Notes: generated by a model from the sequence alone, not told the origin. A stretch of 31,711 nt of DNA from DATAYF01 sp036272735 (GCA_036272735.1 DATAYF010000458.1:1-31711); one strand, 5' to 3'; numbered from the stretch's first letter, positions 23,513 through 31,217 are shown. A program made the numbers and translations.

Positions 23513-24139
23513 TTAGTTTTCTTTGCGTGCCGCGTCCACCGGGTCCGTGAAAAGCGACCTGGCTCCCAGTATGTATTCGACGCCAGAAAAAATGGTCCAC
23601 AGCGTCGCCACCAGCACCAGTACGTCCGCGATCAGCAACAAGATATCGCTCACGTGCACCGTCTGACTGTTGAAGGTGAGCATCAATGGGAATAATGATA
23701 GGTAACGCGCGCCCAGGCCCTTCGCCAGCAGGATACCACCAAGCGCAACCAGCGTGATAAAGGTCTTCTGTTTGCCCCACTTGCCCGCCGAAATGACCGT
23801 GCCCTTCGCCGCCGCCATCGAGCGTAAACCAGCCACCACGAATTCGCGCGTGATGATGATAAACCCAACCCAGGCAGGCACCAGCGCGATCTGGATCAGC
23901 GCCAGCAAAATGGCGGAGACAAATACTTTATCGGCGGTCAGATCCAGAAACACGCCTATGCTCGATACCACCTTCATGCGTCGCGCCAGGTAGCCATCGA
24001 AGAGGTCGGTAACCGATGCCAGGAAAAACAGCAGGGTCGCGACCAAAAAAGCCCACGGTTGATTGACCAGTACCAATATGAACACAAGCACGGTCGCGAT
24101 CAGACGACTTACGCTCAAGATATTCGGGAGATTGCGCAT
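23513..24139 (-). CDS. pgsA: CDP-diacylglycerol--glycerol-3-phosphate 3-phosphatidyltransferase
   Basis: The 208-residue membrane enzyme makes phosphatidylglycerophosphate from CDP-diacylglycerol and glycerol-3-phosphate. It contains the complete CDP-alcohol phosphotransferase signature D-x2-DG-x2-AR-x8-G-x3-D-x3-D (Asp45, Asp48, Gly49, Ala52, Arg53, Gly62, Asp66, Asp70), preceded by LPNILSVSRLI. About five or six membrane helices are visible. The start at 24139 has GAGGAG about 6-11 nt upstream; a longer frame to 24259 lacks family sequence. The partner substrate enzyme PlsY is encoded tail to tail with it. The TRM11-like gene lies 133 nt upstream on the same strand. Confidence 0.93.
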   Translation of the reverse strand: MRNLPNILSVSRLIATVLVFILVLVNQPWAFLVATLLFFLASVTDLFDGYLARRMKVVSSIGVFLDLTADKVFVSAILLALIQIALVPAWVGFIIITREFVVAGLRSMAAAKGTVISAGKWGKQKTFITLVALGGILLAKGLGARYLSLFPLMLTFNSQTVHVSDILLLIADVLVLVATLWTIFSGVEYILGARSLFTDPVDAARKEN

Positions 24140-24272
24140 AGACGGCTCCTCAAATACAATGTATACACAGCCAGCAGGCTCGCACGTGCACGCACACGCT
24201 GCAAACATTTTCCTACAGGCACAAGGTAATGCTCTCATTATAAGCCAACGCGGGCGCAATGTACACGCCTTG

Positions 24273-25283
24273 TTACTCTTTGACGGCTACGAGCAGATCA
24301 CGCCGCTTGATGACGCGATCAACGGTGTGAGCGAATTGCGTAAACGGGGGATCGTCACGCGCGCGCAAGTGGGTACGCCGCTCCGCCAGTTGCACCATGG
24401 CCGCACGCTCGACACGAGTAGCATTCCAGGCCAGGGCGAGCGTACCACCGGGCAACAACATCTCTTCCCACACGGGTAGTGCCTGATTGAGCAGCTCAGA
24501 GAGTTCGCCAAAATGCTGGATGCCGTAGGGAAGATCACCAACGATCGCGTGCATGCGCGGACCGCCGGGCACCTCGCGCAGGTGCGCAATCGCCTCGCGA
24601 GTGTCACCATGCACCAGCACCAGCGTACGGGTCGCTCCTTTCTCGCCGATCTCGAAGATATGGCGCCGCCCGGCTTTGCGGCTCTTCTCATCGGTTTCCT
24701 TATAGCGGATATGCTCGCTATTAAGAAACTGCTGCACGAATGTCGCGGTCGTCTCCACATCTTGCCGACCAAGTTCCACCCCAAAAGCGTCATGGCCCAA
24801 CGCCAACGCGAGAAAAAGGGTCGTGCCGCCGCCAGCCAGGGGATCAAAGATGCGCAGCCGCTGATCGTATTGTGCGCCATAGCCTCCAGCAAAAATTGCC
24901 GCGTTCAGCAATACCTGTGTAAATAGCTCGTTAGTTTTCCCTTTATAGCGCCGGGTCTCCACCATTTCCCACGGCACAAAAGGCGTGAATTGCGGCTCCA
25001 GTGGGCGCAATAACGGCCCTTGCACCGCGCCGATCTGCGCAAAGTATTCATGGACCTCGCTAGTCGCTCCCAGCCGCGACAGGACAGCGAGTTGCGCGGG
25101 CGTAATCTGACGTGTTTCATCGAGCGTCACCAGCACATAGCCCTGACCGGCCAGCTTCACCTGTTCAGTTGCGGTAATTACCTCGTGCAACGGGCTAGCT
25201 ACTAATTCAGGAACTGCCAGTGTATCCGCCATATTGGTGTACTGCGTACTACGTTGTGGAGTGATTTTCAGTGCTAGTTTCAT
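24273..25283 (-). CDS. TRM11-like SAM-dependent methyltransferase
   Basis: The 336-residue protein ends in a Rossmann-fold methyltransferase. The SAM site is DPLAGGGTTLFLALALG (about 145-161), with an acidic GVE after it, and the catalytic motif is GDLPYG, a DxPY variant. The N-terminal ~110 residues lack a clear domain but include RRYKGKTNELFTQVLLNAA, a region that precedes the SAM site in TRM11/KsgA-distant RNA and DNA methylases. Most likely it methylates tRNA or rRNA guanine (N2) or DNA adenine; the target is unproven. It appears to lack a ribosome site: the -10 box lies so close to the ATG that the mRNA may be leaderless. Confidence 0.8.
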   Translation of the reverse strand: MKLALKITPQRSTQYTNMADTLAVPELVASPLHEVITATEQVKLAGQGYVLVTLDETRQITPAQLAVLSRLGATSEVHEYFAQIGAVQGPLLRPLEPQFTPFVPWEMVETRRYKGKTNELFTQVLLNAAIFAGGYGAQYDQRLRIFDPLAGGGTTLFLALALGHDAFGVELGRQDVETTATFVQQFLNSEHIRYKETDEKSRKAGRRHIFEIGEKGATRTLVLVHGDTREAIAHLREVPGGPRMHAIVGDLPYGIQHFGELSELLNQALPVWEEMLLPGGTLALAWNATRVERAAMVQLAERRTHLRARDDPPFTQFAHTVDRVIKRRDLLVAVKE

Positions 25284-25290
25284 AATGCGA

Positions 25291-25300
25291 AGTATAGCAT
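25291..25300 (-). promoter_or_regulatory. Extended -10 box of a probably leaderless transcript
   Basis: Minus strand ATGC then TATACT (25296-25291), with TGC extending the -10. Only seven nucleotides separate it from the ATG at 25283, so transcription should start at or next to the start codon. No Shine-Dalgarno sequence is present. Confidence 0.6.
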
Positions 25301-25436
25301 AAAGCCGCCAGAGGGGACGACCCCCGCAAGGGAGTTCGCAGGACCCTTCCCTATTGTTTGCCGAGAACGTACAATAGAATTAACATAGATCAATGACAAC
25401 ACACCAGTATCATCACTGCTAGCTTGGAGGCGCTGA

Positions 25437-26993
25437 ATGCATATCGTAACCGTTGACGAGATGAGAGAGATGGAAGCAGAGGCGGAGCGGAGCTATCATC
25501 TCCCCTCGCATGTCTTGATGGAGAATGCCGGGAAGAGTGCAGCAAACATCTTTGAAGCTCATGTGCTGCGTCATACCACGATGAACGTCCTTGAGGTCTT
25601 ATTCTTGATCGGCCCAGGCAACAACGGCGGCGATGGTCTTGTGATGGCGCGCCACCTGGCGCAGGCCGGTGCCCACATCAGCCTCTACCATTGGAAAGAA
25701 CACAGACTCGTTGTGCAGGGACACGACGTTCCAGGGGAAAACGTGCCCGCTCGCCTGGAAAGCTCGATCAAAGACGCATCCTATATCGTTGACGCTTTAC
25801 TGGGCACCGGACGTTCGCGTCCCTTACCCGACGATCTGCGTAATTTGCTGCAACGGGTGCAACAGGAGCGCGAAAAACGCAACAATTTGCGCGTCGTGGC
25901 GATTGACCTGCCCACGGGGCTGAACGCCGACACGGGTGAGGTCGATCCCGGTTCCATTCCCGTTGATGCCACTATCACGCTGGCCTGCCCAAAACTGGGC
26001 TTTTTCTTCTTTCCGGGACGCGAGTATGTGGGAGATCTCTACGTCGGTGATATCGGCTTTCCACCAGAAATTGGGCAAGATCTACTCACCGAGATGCTAA
26101 CCGGCAAGCTCGTTCAGCAGGTCCTTCCTCAACGTAGCCTGGACAGCAACAAGGGGACCTTCGGCAAAGTCATGCTGTTTTGCGGCTCACTTCCCTACCC
26201 TGGCTCAGCCTACCTTGCAGGCATCGCCGCCGCGCGGGTGGGGGCGGGACTCATCACGTTGGCTGTGTCTGAAAAGATGCTTGCCATCTACGCAAGCTCC
26301 TTCCACGAAGCCACCTTTGCCATTTTGCCAGCCGAGAGCGAGCCGAGCCACGAACGCTCACGAACGCTCACCAGCCATCTTAAAGGCTACCGTTCGCTGC
26401 TCATCGGGCCTGGATTGGGCCAGTCACCCAATACCCGCGAGGTCATTCTCCAGGTGCTCGAATACCTGCGCGCACAACCAGCTGCACAGCGCCCACAACT
26501 GCTCATCGATGCCGATGGTTTGAATAATCTCTCAGCGCTCGAACGCTGGTGGACCCTACTGCCAGAAAACACGATTATCACGCCGCATCCAGGCGAGATG
26601 GGGCGGCTCATCGGCGGTGAAAAGGTATCGGGTGGCGGCATTGATCGCCTGGCTCTGGCTCGCGCTAAAGCCAAAGAATGGCAGGTGATCCTGGCCTTGA
26701 AGGGGGCCTGTACCATTGTGGCCGATCCACAGGGACACACCCGTATCAATTGGAAGGCCAATCCGGCGATGGCGACCGCGGGTACTGGCGACGTGCTGGC
26801 TGGTATGATTAGCGGCTTTCTGGCCCAGGGCCTAAGCTCTTTCGACGCCACCAGTGCCGGTGTCTACTTACATGCCAGCGCGGGCGAATTGGTCAGCAGC
26901 GATTATGGTCAGGCGGGTCTACTCGCCTCGGACCTCTTGCCGCACATTCCCCGCGCTATTGTGCAGACCAGGACAAAAAAAGAACTGGTGTAA
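25437..26993 (+). CDS. nnr: Bifunctional NAD(P)H-hydrate epimerase / ADP-dependent dehydratase
   Basis: The 518-residue protein repairs NADHX and NADPHX, damaged hydrated cofactors. The N-terminal epimerase (YjeF_N, ~1-215) has GPGNNGGDGLVMARHL, DALLGTG and AIDLPTGLNADTGE. The C-terminal dehydratase (~225-510) has GTFGKVMLFCGS, GPGLGQ, DADGLN, TPHPGEMGRLIG and the nucleotide site NPAMATAGTGDVLAGMISGF. Both halves look complete, so both activities are expected, with ADP as phosphate donor. A GGAGG site lies 6-10 nt before the ATG. A 10-bp tandem repeat (26350-26369) lies in the linker between domains without breaking the frame. It converges on rplI with a strong hairpin between. Confidence 0.95.
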   Translation: MHIVTVDEMREMEAEAERSYHLPSHVLMENAGKSAANIFEAHVLRHTTMNVLEVLFLIGPGNNGGDGLVMARHLAQAGAHISLYHWKEHRLVVQGHDVPGENVPARLESSIKDASYIVDALLGTGRSRPLPDDLRNLLQRVQQEREKRNNLRVVAIDLPTGLNADTGEVDPGSIPVDATITLACPKLGFFFFPGREYVGDLYVGDIGFPPEIGQDLLTEMLTGKLVQQVLPQRSLDSNKGTFGKVMLFCGSLPYPGSAYLAGIAAARVGAGLITLAVSEKMLAIYASSFHEATFAILPAESEPSHERSRTLTSHLKGYRSLLIGPGLGQSPNTREVILQVLEYLRAQPAAQRPQLLIDADGLNNLSALERWWTLLPENTIITPHPGEMGRLIGGEKVSGGGIDRLALARAKAKEWQVILALKGACTIVADPQGHTRINWKANPAMATAGTGDVLAGMISGFLAQGLSSFDATSAGVYLHASAGELVSSDYGQAGLLASDLLPHIPRAIVQTRTKKELV

Positions 26994-27001
26994 AGATTGA
27001 C

Positions 27002-27054
27002 GACCCGCAGACAAGAATGACCCGCGCAAGGCGGGTCATTCTTGTCTGCGGGTC
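27002..27054. terminator. 24-bp perfect hairpin between nnr and rplI, GCAAG loop
   Basis: 27002-27025 and 27031-27054 are exact reverse complements with loop GCAAG. It lies 8 nt after the nnr stop and 4 nt after the rplI stop, the place for a bidirectional terminator. Neither strand has a U tract, so the mode of termination is uncertain. Confidence 0.75.
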
Positions 27055-27058
27055 ATGC

Positions 27059-27523
27059 CTATTTTGCGGCAGCCTCGGCCTCGTTGACCACGTTGACCGT
27101 GACCTTTGGCTCTAGCTGCTTTGCTAGCTTGACCGATATGGAAAAGGTGCCGATGGCGCGAATGGGCTCCGGCAGTTCAATGGTGCGGCGGTCGATGGAA
27201 ACCTCGTGCTCGGTGCGCAAGGCATCGGCGATATCCTGGCTAGTAATTGACCCGTAGAGACGCCCCTGGTTACCGACGCGTGCCTGGAAGGTCAAGGCGA
27301 TCTGGCCCAGGCGCTCGGCCAATTGCCGATTGGCCTCGTCACGCTTCGCCACACGGCGCTGCTCCGCTGCGATACGTTGATCCCGGTTCGCAATCAAGTT
27401 GGGGGTAGCTCCGGCGGCGAAGTGGTGTGGAACGAGATAGTTACGGGCATACCCGTTGGCAACCTCTTTCAGGTCGCCAGCCTTACCCAAACCTTCGACG
27501 TCCTGTAACAGAATTACTTTCAT
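27059..27523 (-). CDS. rplI: 50S ribosomal protein L9
   Basis: The 154-residue protein binds domain V of 23S rRNA near the L1 stalk. It has the signature N-terminal domain MKVILLQDVEGLGKAGDLKEVANGYARNYLVP (1-32), the long connecting helix (~42-75, rich in Arg, Ala and Glu) and a C-terminal domain with GRLYGSITSQDIADAL. AGAGGAG lies about 10-16 nt before the ATG. In many bacteria rplI follows rpsF, ssb and rpsR; here it is alone. The nearest good promoter is about 415 nt upstream, beyond an inserted MITE. Confidence 0.97.
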   Translation of the reverse strand: MKVILLQDVEGLGKAGDLKEVANGYARNYLVPHHFAAGATPNLIANRDQRIAAEQRRVAKRDEANRQLAERLGQIALTFQARVGNQGRLYGSITSQDIADALRTEHEVSIDRRTIELPEPIRAIGTFSISVKLAKQLEPKVTVNVVNEAEAAAK

Positions 27524-27550
27524 GAAAAATCGACTCCTCTAGACTCTTAT

Positions 27551-27762
27551 CCAATAGGCGCGAACTTTAGAGGATGTAGTGGACACAATGCCCGTAGGGA
27601 CCGATTTATCGTGTCCGCCGAACCCTCTTGACCAGCCAACAATAGAGTCATACCGTGCCAGGGCGCTGGGGTCGGTTGATCGTCATTGTCCGACGGACAC
27701 GATAAATCGGTCTCTACGTCTCTTGCTGCTTTTACACTATTGATAAAGTTCGCGCTAATGGG
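27551..27762. mobile_element. 212-bp MITE with imperfect terminal inverted repeats and 7-bp target duplication
   Basis: The left end starts CCAATAGGCGCGAACTTTA and the right end, read inwards on the other strand, CCCATTAGCGCGAACTTTA. Further in, 27591-27614 and 27694-27717 are inverted copies of about 24 nt differing at one position. The element is flanked directly by CTCTTAT (27544-27550 and 27763-27769). No open frame is inside. The arms, the size and the exact duplication support a miniature element moved by a transposase in trans. Confidence 0.82.
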
Positions 27763-27900
27763 CTCTTATACTTACTACCCATATGCACTCATATGAATGC
27801 AAGGAAATAGAAAGGTGCGGCGAAGATATGCCCCTGCCATCCTCGTAAGATTTTTTCCTTGATACTGAAATTATTTTCAGCTTGCACACAACCAACTAGC

Positions 27901-27925
27901 TGTTGCTCCCCTCTGGGCAGCAACA
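27901..27925 (-). promoter_or_regulatory. Hairpin in the rplI leader
   Basis: TGTTGCT (27901-27907) pairs with AGCAACA (27919-27925), with three inner G-C pairs after one mismatch and a TCT/AGA loop. It would lie about 5 nt into the transcript from the promoter at 27938-27967. The role is unknown; it could stabilise the 5' end. The rest of 27770-28194 shows no gene. Confidence 0.5.
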
Positions 27926-27937
27926 CAGATGGCTGTA

Positions 27938-27967
27938 AGTATAGTTCCCAGACGCTACTATTGTCAA
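27938..27967 (-). promoter_or_regulatory. Probable rplI promoter
   Basis: On the minus strand a perfect TTGACA (27967-27962), an 18-nt spacer and TATACT (27943-27938). It points towards rplI across the MITE. No better promoter is seen closer to the gene. Confidence 0.7.
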
Positions 27968-28194
27968 GTATCAAGCACTTCTTACATTTTTTGCGGCTTT
28001 TGTCGTCGCGAACCTGCATGCAATCGGCATATTGAGCGGCTCGACCTATGACCATTAGCGTGCTGCCAGCAGGAAAAACAGCGGGCACTGGTTGCAGCCC
28101 ATAAACTTCTCCCCTATAATGATTTTGACGGACTTATTCATCATTCATCATCATCGCATTCATACTAGTATTTTTGTGCAAAGGACATTTTTCG

Positions 28195-28893
28195 ATGGAT
28201 ATAGAAGGCACATACACATTGCAAGCATCGCCAGAGATCGTATGGCACAATTTAATGGACGCCGAGGCCTTGCTAAACACGGTTCCTGGCATTGAACGCC
28301 TGGAGAAAATCACCGATGACGCCTACAACGTGACCATGCAGATCAGGCATGCTCCGCTCAAAGGTATCTATCAGGGACACATTACAATAACTGAACAGCA
28401 GTTCCCGTATCACTACCGCATCGAAATTCAGGGGGAAGGTCGCCAGAATACATTTCAGGGGAGCGGCAGTATTCATTTGAATAGGCAACAGGCAAGCACG
28501 ATCATCGCTTACAAGGGCAATCTCACGCAAGACAAACATAGTGCACTGCTGCCACCGGCAGTGCTCAAAGGAGCAGCCAAACTGCTCATTCAACAATTTT
28601 TCGCCAGCCTGGCCATACAACTGCACTCATCCCATCCCATCACCACCATTGAGGCCAAAACCATCGAAACAGCACCCAATGACCAATCGGTCAACGGCAC
28701 CATCGTCATGCTACCACGGCAGCGCATGAAACGACGCTCGACGCTCTTGCAAACGCTACTTCACTGGGGAAAGATCGGCGGTGGAGATCCAGAAGAAGAG
28801 GCACGCTGGGTCAGGCGCATTCGCCGTTTGGGGACGCTTGCCGGTCTGCTTACGCTAGTCTGGGTCGGCACGCGCATCCCGCGCAAAAAATAA
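28195..28893 (+). CDS. CoxG-like SRPBCC protein with C-terminal membrane segment
   Basis: The 232-residue protein begins MDIEGTYTLQASPEIVWHNLMDAEALLNTVPGIERLE, the typical opening of the CoxG group of SRPBCC (START-like) lipid or ligand-binding folds. The barrel covers ~1-150. A basic stretch follows (RQRMKRRSTLL), then one hydrophobic segment (~212-228, LGTLAGLLTLVWVGT) that probably anchors it. CoxG proteins help recruit CO dehydrogenase to the membrane or carry quinones, but no cox genes are near, so that role should not be assumed. The start at 28195 fits AAAGGA 10-15 nt upstream; a frame start at 28174 has none. It converges with the exonuclease gene. Confidence 0.85.
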   Translation: MDIEGTYTLQASPEIVWHNLMDAEALLNTVPGIERLEKITDDAYNVTMQIRHAPLKGIYQGHITITEQQFPYHYRIEIQGEGRQNTFQGSGSIHLNRQQASTIIAYKGNLTQDKHSALLPPAVLKGAAKLLIQQFFASLAIQLHSSHPITTIEAKTIETAPNDQSVNGTIVMLPRQRMKRRSTLLQTLLHWGKIGGGDPEEEARWVRRIRRLGTLAGLLTLVWVGTRIPRKK

Positions 28894-28985
28894 GACAAAG
28901 CGACCACCGTTACCCGTGCCGCGCATAACGTCTTCATAAAAATACCTGGCACCTTGAACGGCCCAACGGCAAACACACAAGTTGG

Positions 28986-30071
28986 TTATGAGGCATCGAT
29001 GATCGAGCGCAGACGGCTTTTCCATCCACCCTGCTCGTCGCTCGCCGTGCCTGATGGCTCACTGACCCAGCGCCGCGAACCATCAGCGTTGTGCAATGCC
29101 TGCGCCTGCCGGGTGCTACTCTTCGCACTTAAATTGTACAGTGCTGTCTGTGCAGCCTTGCGTACATCGTGTACGGGATCGCTTAGTAATGGACGCACAG
29201 ACTCGCGCGCAGACTTGACGCCCAGGCGTCCCAGCGCGCGCACGCTTCCAGCCCGCTCATCGGAAGTGGGAGCCTGCAACAAGGCGACGAGGTCCGGCAC
29301 CAACTTTGTCAGCGAGAGGTCGGCAATCAAGCGCAGCAAGCGGCTACGGTACATCGGATAGTGCAAGGTAGCCAGGGCAGAGCGACAATCAAGATCGACC
29401 TGCGCCTTGTCGGCAATCACGCCACGCGCCAGGCCGTCCGCCACTGCGACATCAGGTGAGCAGGGCGCGGGGCCCTGCAAAAACGGCGCAATCCAAGCGG
29501 CCACGACGACCGGGGCATCCGTGTGCTCGTGCAACTGCAAGATTTCCGGGTAGTGCTGCTGTAACCAGTAATAGAGTGCCAGCGTTACCTCGGCGTCTCG
29601 TGCCGCGTAGGCGATCATCGCGGGCGGCAGAGGTCGTCGCGTCCAATCGGTGCGCTGCAAACTCTTGTCCAGGCGCATATGAAAGGCTCGCGCCAACATC
29701 GATGCCAACGACGATTCGTGCTGACCAAAAATCGAACGGCTAGTCGCTTCCAGATCATAGTAGTGCGCAACGTTCAGCCCGCGCTCGGCCATGACACGCA
29801 TATCCGCACCGGCACCATGCAACAGGATTGCGATACGCGGATTTGCCACAATCTCTGTGAGTGGCGAGAGATCTCCCAGGCGTAAGGTGTCCACAACAAA
29901 GCAATGGTGATCGACCGCTAGCTGCAAAAGAGAGAGGCGCGGAACCGAGGAGCCAGCACTCCCCTGGACGTATGACCGCACCTGCATGAATTCCGCGTCA
30001 ATGGCAACAACACTGGCTTGGGCGAGGATGCTGACCGCGTACCGCAGTTGTTCCGGGCGATCAACCCACAT
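28986..30071 (-). CDS. RNase D-like 3'-5' exonuclease with C-terminal HEAT repeats
   Basis: The 361-residue protein has a DEDDy exonuclease domain (~1-170). The catalytic residues are Asp25 and Glu27 in AIDAEFM, Asp90 in HGAGADM, and Tyr155/Asp159 in AYAARDAEVTL. The family trims tRNA and other RNA 3' ends. In place of the usual HRDC domains, the C-terminal third has HEAT-type helical repeats (LVPDLVALLQ..RAGSVRALGRLG, then VRPLLSDPVHDVRKAAQTALYNL), which could bind RNA or protein. ATG 30071 was chosen because AAAGGAG lies just upstream. The open frame continues to a TTG at 30179, but that extension has no ribosome site and its sequence is low in family character. Confidence 0.88.
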   Translation of the reverse strand: MWVDRPEQLRYAVSILAQASVVAIDAEFMQVRSYVQGSAGSSVPRLSLLQLAVDHHCFVVDTLRLGDLSPLTEIVANPRIAILLHGAGADMRVMAERGLNVAHYYDLEATSRSIFGQHESSLASMLARAFHMRLDKSLQRTDWTRRPLPPAMIAYAARDAEVTLALYYWLQQHYPEILQLHEHTDAPVVVAAWIAPFLQGPAPCSPDVAVADGLARGVIADKAQVDLDCRSALATLHYPMYRSRLLRLIADLSLTKLVPDLVALLQAPTSDERAGSVRALGRLGVKSARESVRPLLSDPVHDVRKAAQTALYNLSAKSSTRQAQALHNADGSRRWVSEPSGTASDEQGGWKSRLRSIIDAS

Positions 30072-30237
30072 GCGCTCTCCTTTAGGTGGGAGCTGGCCCG
30101 TCGGGGGCGTCGAACCAAAATAGCCAGGTTGCACATTGTTCAGCTCTTCGGGCTCTGCTGGCAATAAATTGTTATTCAATGAAATGCCATTCTGTTTTTC
30201 TGTGCAATAAACAACGTGCTATAATATGGCTCAAATA

Positions 30238-30254
30238 ATACCATAACATGGTAT
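30238..30254. promoter_or_regulatory. 7-bp palindrome upstream of the exonuclease gene
   Basis: ATACCAT, AAC, ATGGTAT is a perfect inverted repeat in an AT-rich gap. On the minus strand a TATTAT -10 candidate lies downstream of it (about 30219-30224), so the palindrome would overlap the -35 region, a typical operator position. Confidence 0.4.
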
Positions 30255-30312
30255 GACTCGCAAGAAAGAGCTTACAAAGCCAGTTCATACGACAAGAACA
30301 AAGCTCCAGAGC

Positions 30313-30334
30313 CAATTGACACTACAATTGACAC
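30313..30334. repeat. Direct repeat CAATTGACAC x2 beside the integrase
   Basis: Two exact 10-bp copies begin at 30313 and 30325, just after the integrase stop in the minus direction. They could be recombinase accessory sites or remnants of the element edge. Confidence 0.5.
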
Positions 30335-30341
30335 CAAACAG

Positions 30342-30978
30342 CTAGGATTGTTCTCCAAACAGGTCATCCATTGTATTCACCGCGTCTTGTCGCATCGAAG
30401 GCACAACAGCCGCGTATATATCCAGCGTTATAGACACATCGCTATGGCCTAAAAGTTCCTGTACCACATTCACAGGAACGCCCATGCTTATCAAGATCGT
30501 TGCTGCACTATGGCGCAAATCATGAAAATGCATACGCGGCAGCCCGATATTCGAAAGTAACCGATAGAACTGACGCCGAAGGGTATTAGGAAGAACATAG
30601 TCACCCATCTTATTAGAAAAGACAAGGTCACGATCTACCCACTGCGCCCCAACGTTTTCTTTCTTCTTTAACTGTAATGCTGCATGTTTCTTGAGAAGCA
30701 CGATCAAAAACCGAGGTAACAACATGTTACGCTTACTTGCCTTGGTCTTTCCCTTCGTCTCGACAAAATGATACTTTGGGAGATAATTCAATGTCCGAGG
30801 AACACGAAGCGTTCCCTTCGCCAAATCAATATCGGACCAGCGAAGACCTAATATTTCACCTATACGCATGCATACCCATTGCGACCCCTAAAGCAAGCTG
30901 TACCTCTAACCCTTTCTCGCTTGCCCCACGTAAGAGAAGCCGCGCCTGCTCAGGGGGAGCAAAACCGTTTGACGCACG
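30342..30978 (-). pseudogene. Decayed tyrosine recombinase (integrase)
   Basis: The catalytic domain is recognisable: MRIGEILGLRWSDIDL with the first catalytic Arg, HDLRHSAATIL, LLGHSDVSIT and the Tyr in LDIYAAV. The part before MRIGE lies in another frame and reads PPEQARLLLRGASEKGLEVQLALGVAMGM. The two join if one ATGC of a tandem ATGCATGC (30866-30873) is removed, so a 4-bp duplication caused the shift. Upstream of about 30978 a stop occurs and the N-terminal DNA-binding domain is missing. It is therefore a truncated, frameshifted remnant of an integrative element. The adjacent tmRNA-like 3' end at 31074-31103 fits its attachment site. Confidence 0.85.
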
Positions 30979-31073
30979 TTATAAAAACGAGACAAGATTT
31001 GACAAAATAAAAACCTAAAATAGCCAGAGAAGCCAGTCGAGGCAGGATAGAAGCCAACCCAAAAGAAGCCATT

Positions 31074-31103
31074 GCGGAGTTCGACTCTCCCCCATCTCCA
31101 CCA
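31074..31103 (+). other. tmRNA/tRNA-like 3' end fragment, probable att site
   Basis: A T-arm-like segment GGAG-TTCGACT-CTCC is followed by CATCTCC, A and CCA, as at the 3' ends of tmRNA and tRNA genes. The stem has one mismatch and an extra base compared with a proper arm. No 5' part of a tRNA or tmRNA is found upstream. Integrases commonly insert into exactly this segment, which then remains as one copy of the att duplication. The intact gene would be outside the window. Confidence 0.6.
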
Positions 31104-31109
31104 TACAAC

Positions 31110-31147
31110 AAGGCTAGAAGTAGGGCAGTAAAGCCGCTTCTAGCCTT
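31110..31147 (+). terminator. Rho-independent terminator after the tmRNA/tRNA-like end
   Basis: AAGGCTAGAAG (31110-31120) pairs perfectly with CTTCTAGCCTT (31137-31147), followed by TGTTTATAT. It lies 7 nt after the CCA, the usual position of a structural-RNA gene terminator. Confidence 0.8.
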
Positions 31148-31171
31148 TGTTTATATAAACCTCAAGTTTTC

Positions 31172-31217
31172 CCAAAATGATCACTTTAGACCAAAATGTA
31201 GCAACGGTGTAGCAACG
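31172..31217. repeat. Two pairs of short direct repeats next to the att-like site
   Basis: CCAAAATG occurs at 31172 and 31191, and GTAGCAACG at 31198 and 31209 (11-nt spacing). Such phased repeats near an integrase attachment site resemble arm-type binding sites, but this is only suggestive. Confidence 0.5.

Noticed and set aside
26350..26369. A 10-bp tandem repeat in nnr as a possible frameshift
   Set aside because: Both domains read correctly on either side in one frame, so it is a tolerated linker feature.
27789..28088. A 99-codon minus-strand frame upstream of rplI
   Set aside because: It covers the rplI promoter and leader hairpin, lacks a ribosome site and looks non-protein-like.
28195..28893. 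Assignment as CO dehydrogenase accessory CoxG
   Set aside because: The fold matches, but no CO dehydrogenase genes are nearby, so only a CoxG-like SRPBCC call is justified.
30072..30179. A 36-codon N-terminal extension of the exonuclease from a TTG
   Set aside because: There is no ribosome site at the TTG, while AAAGGAG sits directly before ATG 30071.
31021..31103. A complete tRNA gene ending at 31103
   Set aside because: No D-arm, anticodon arm or matching 5' acceptor strand is found in the preceding 75 nt; only the 3' end is tRNA- or tmRNA-like.
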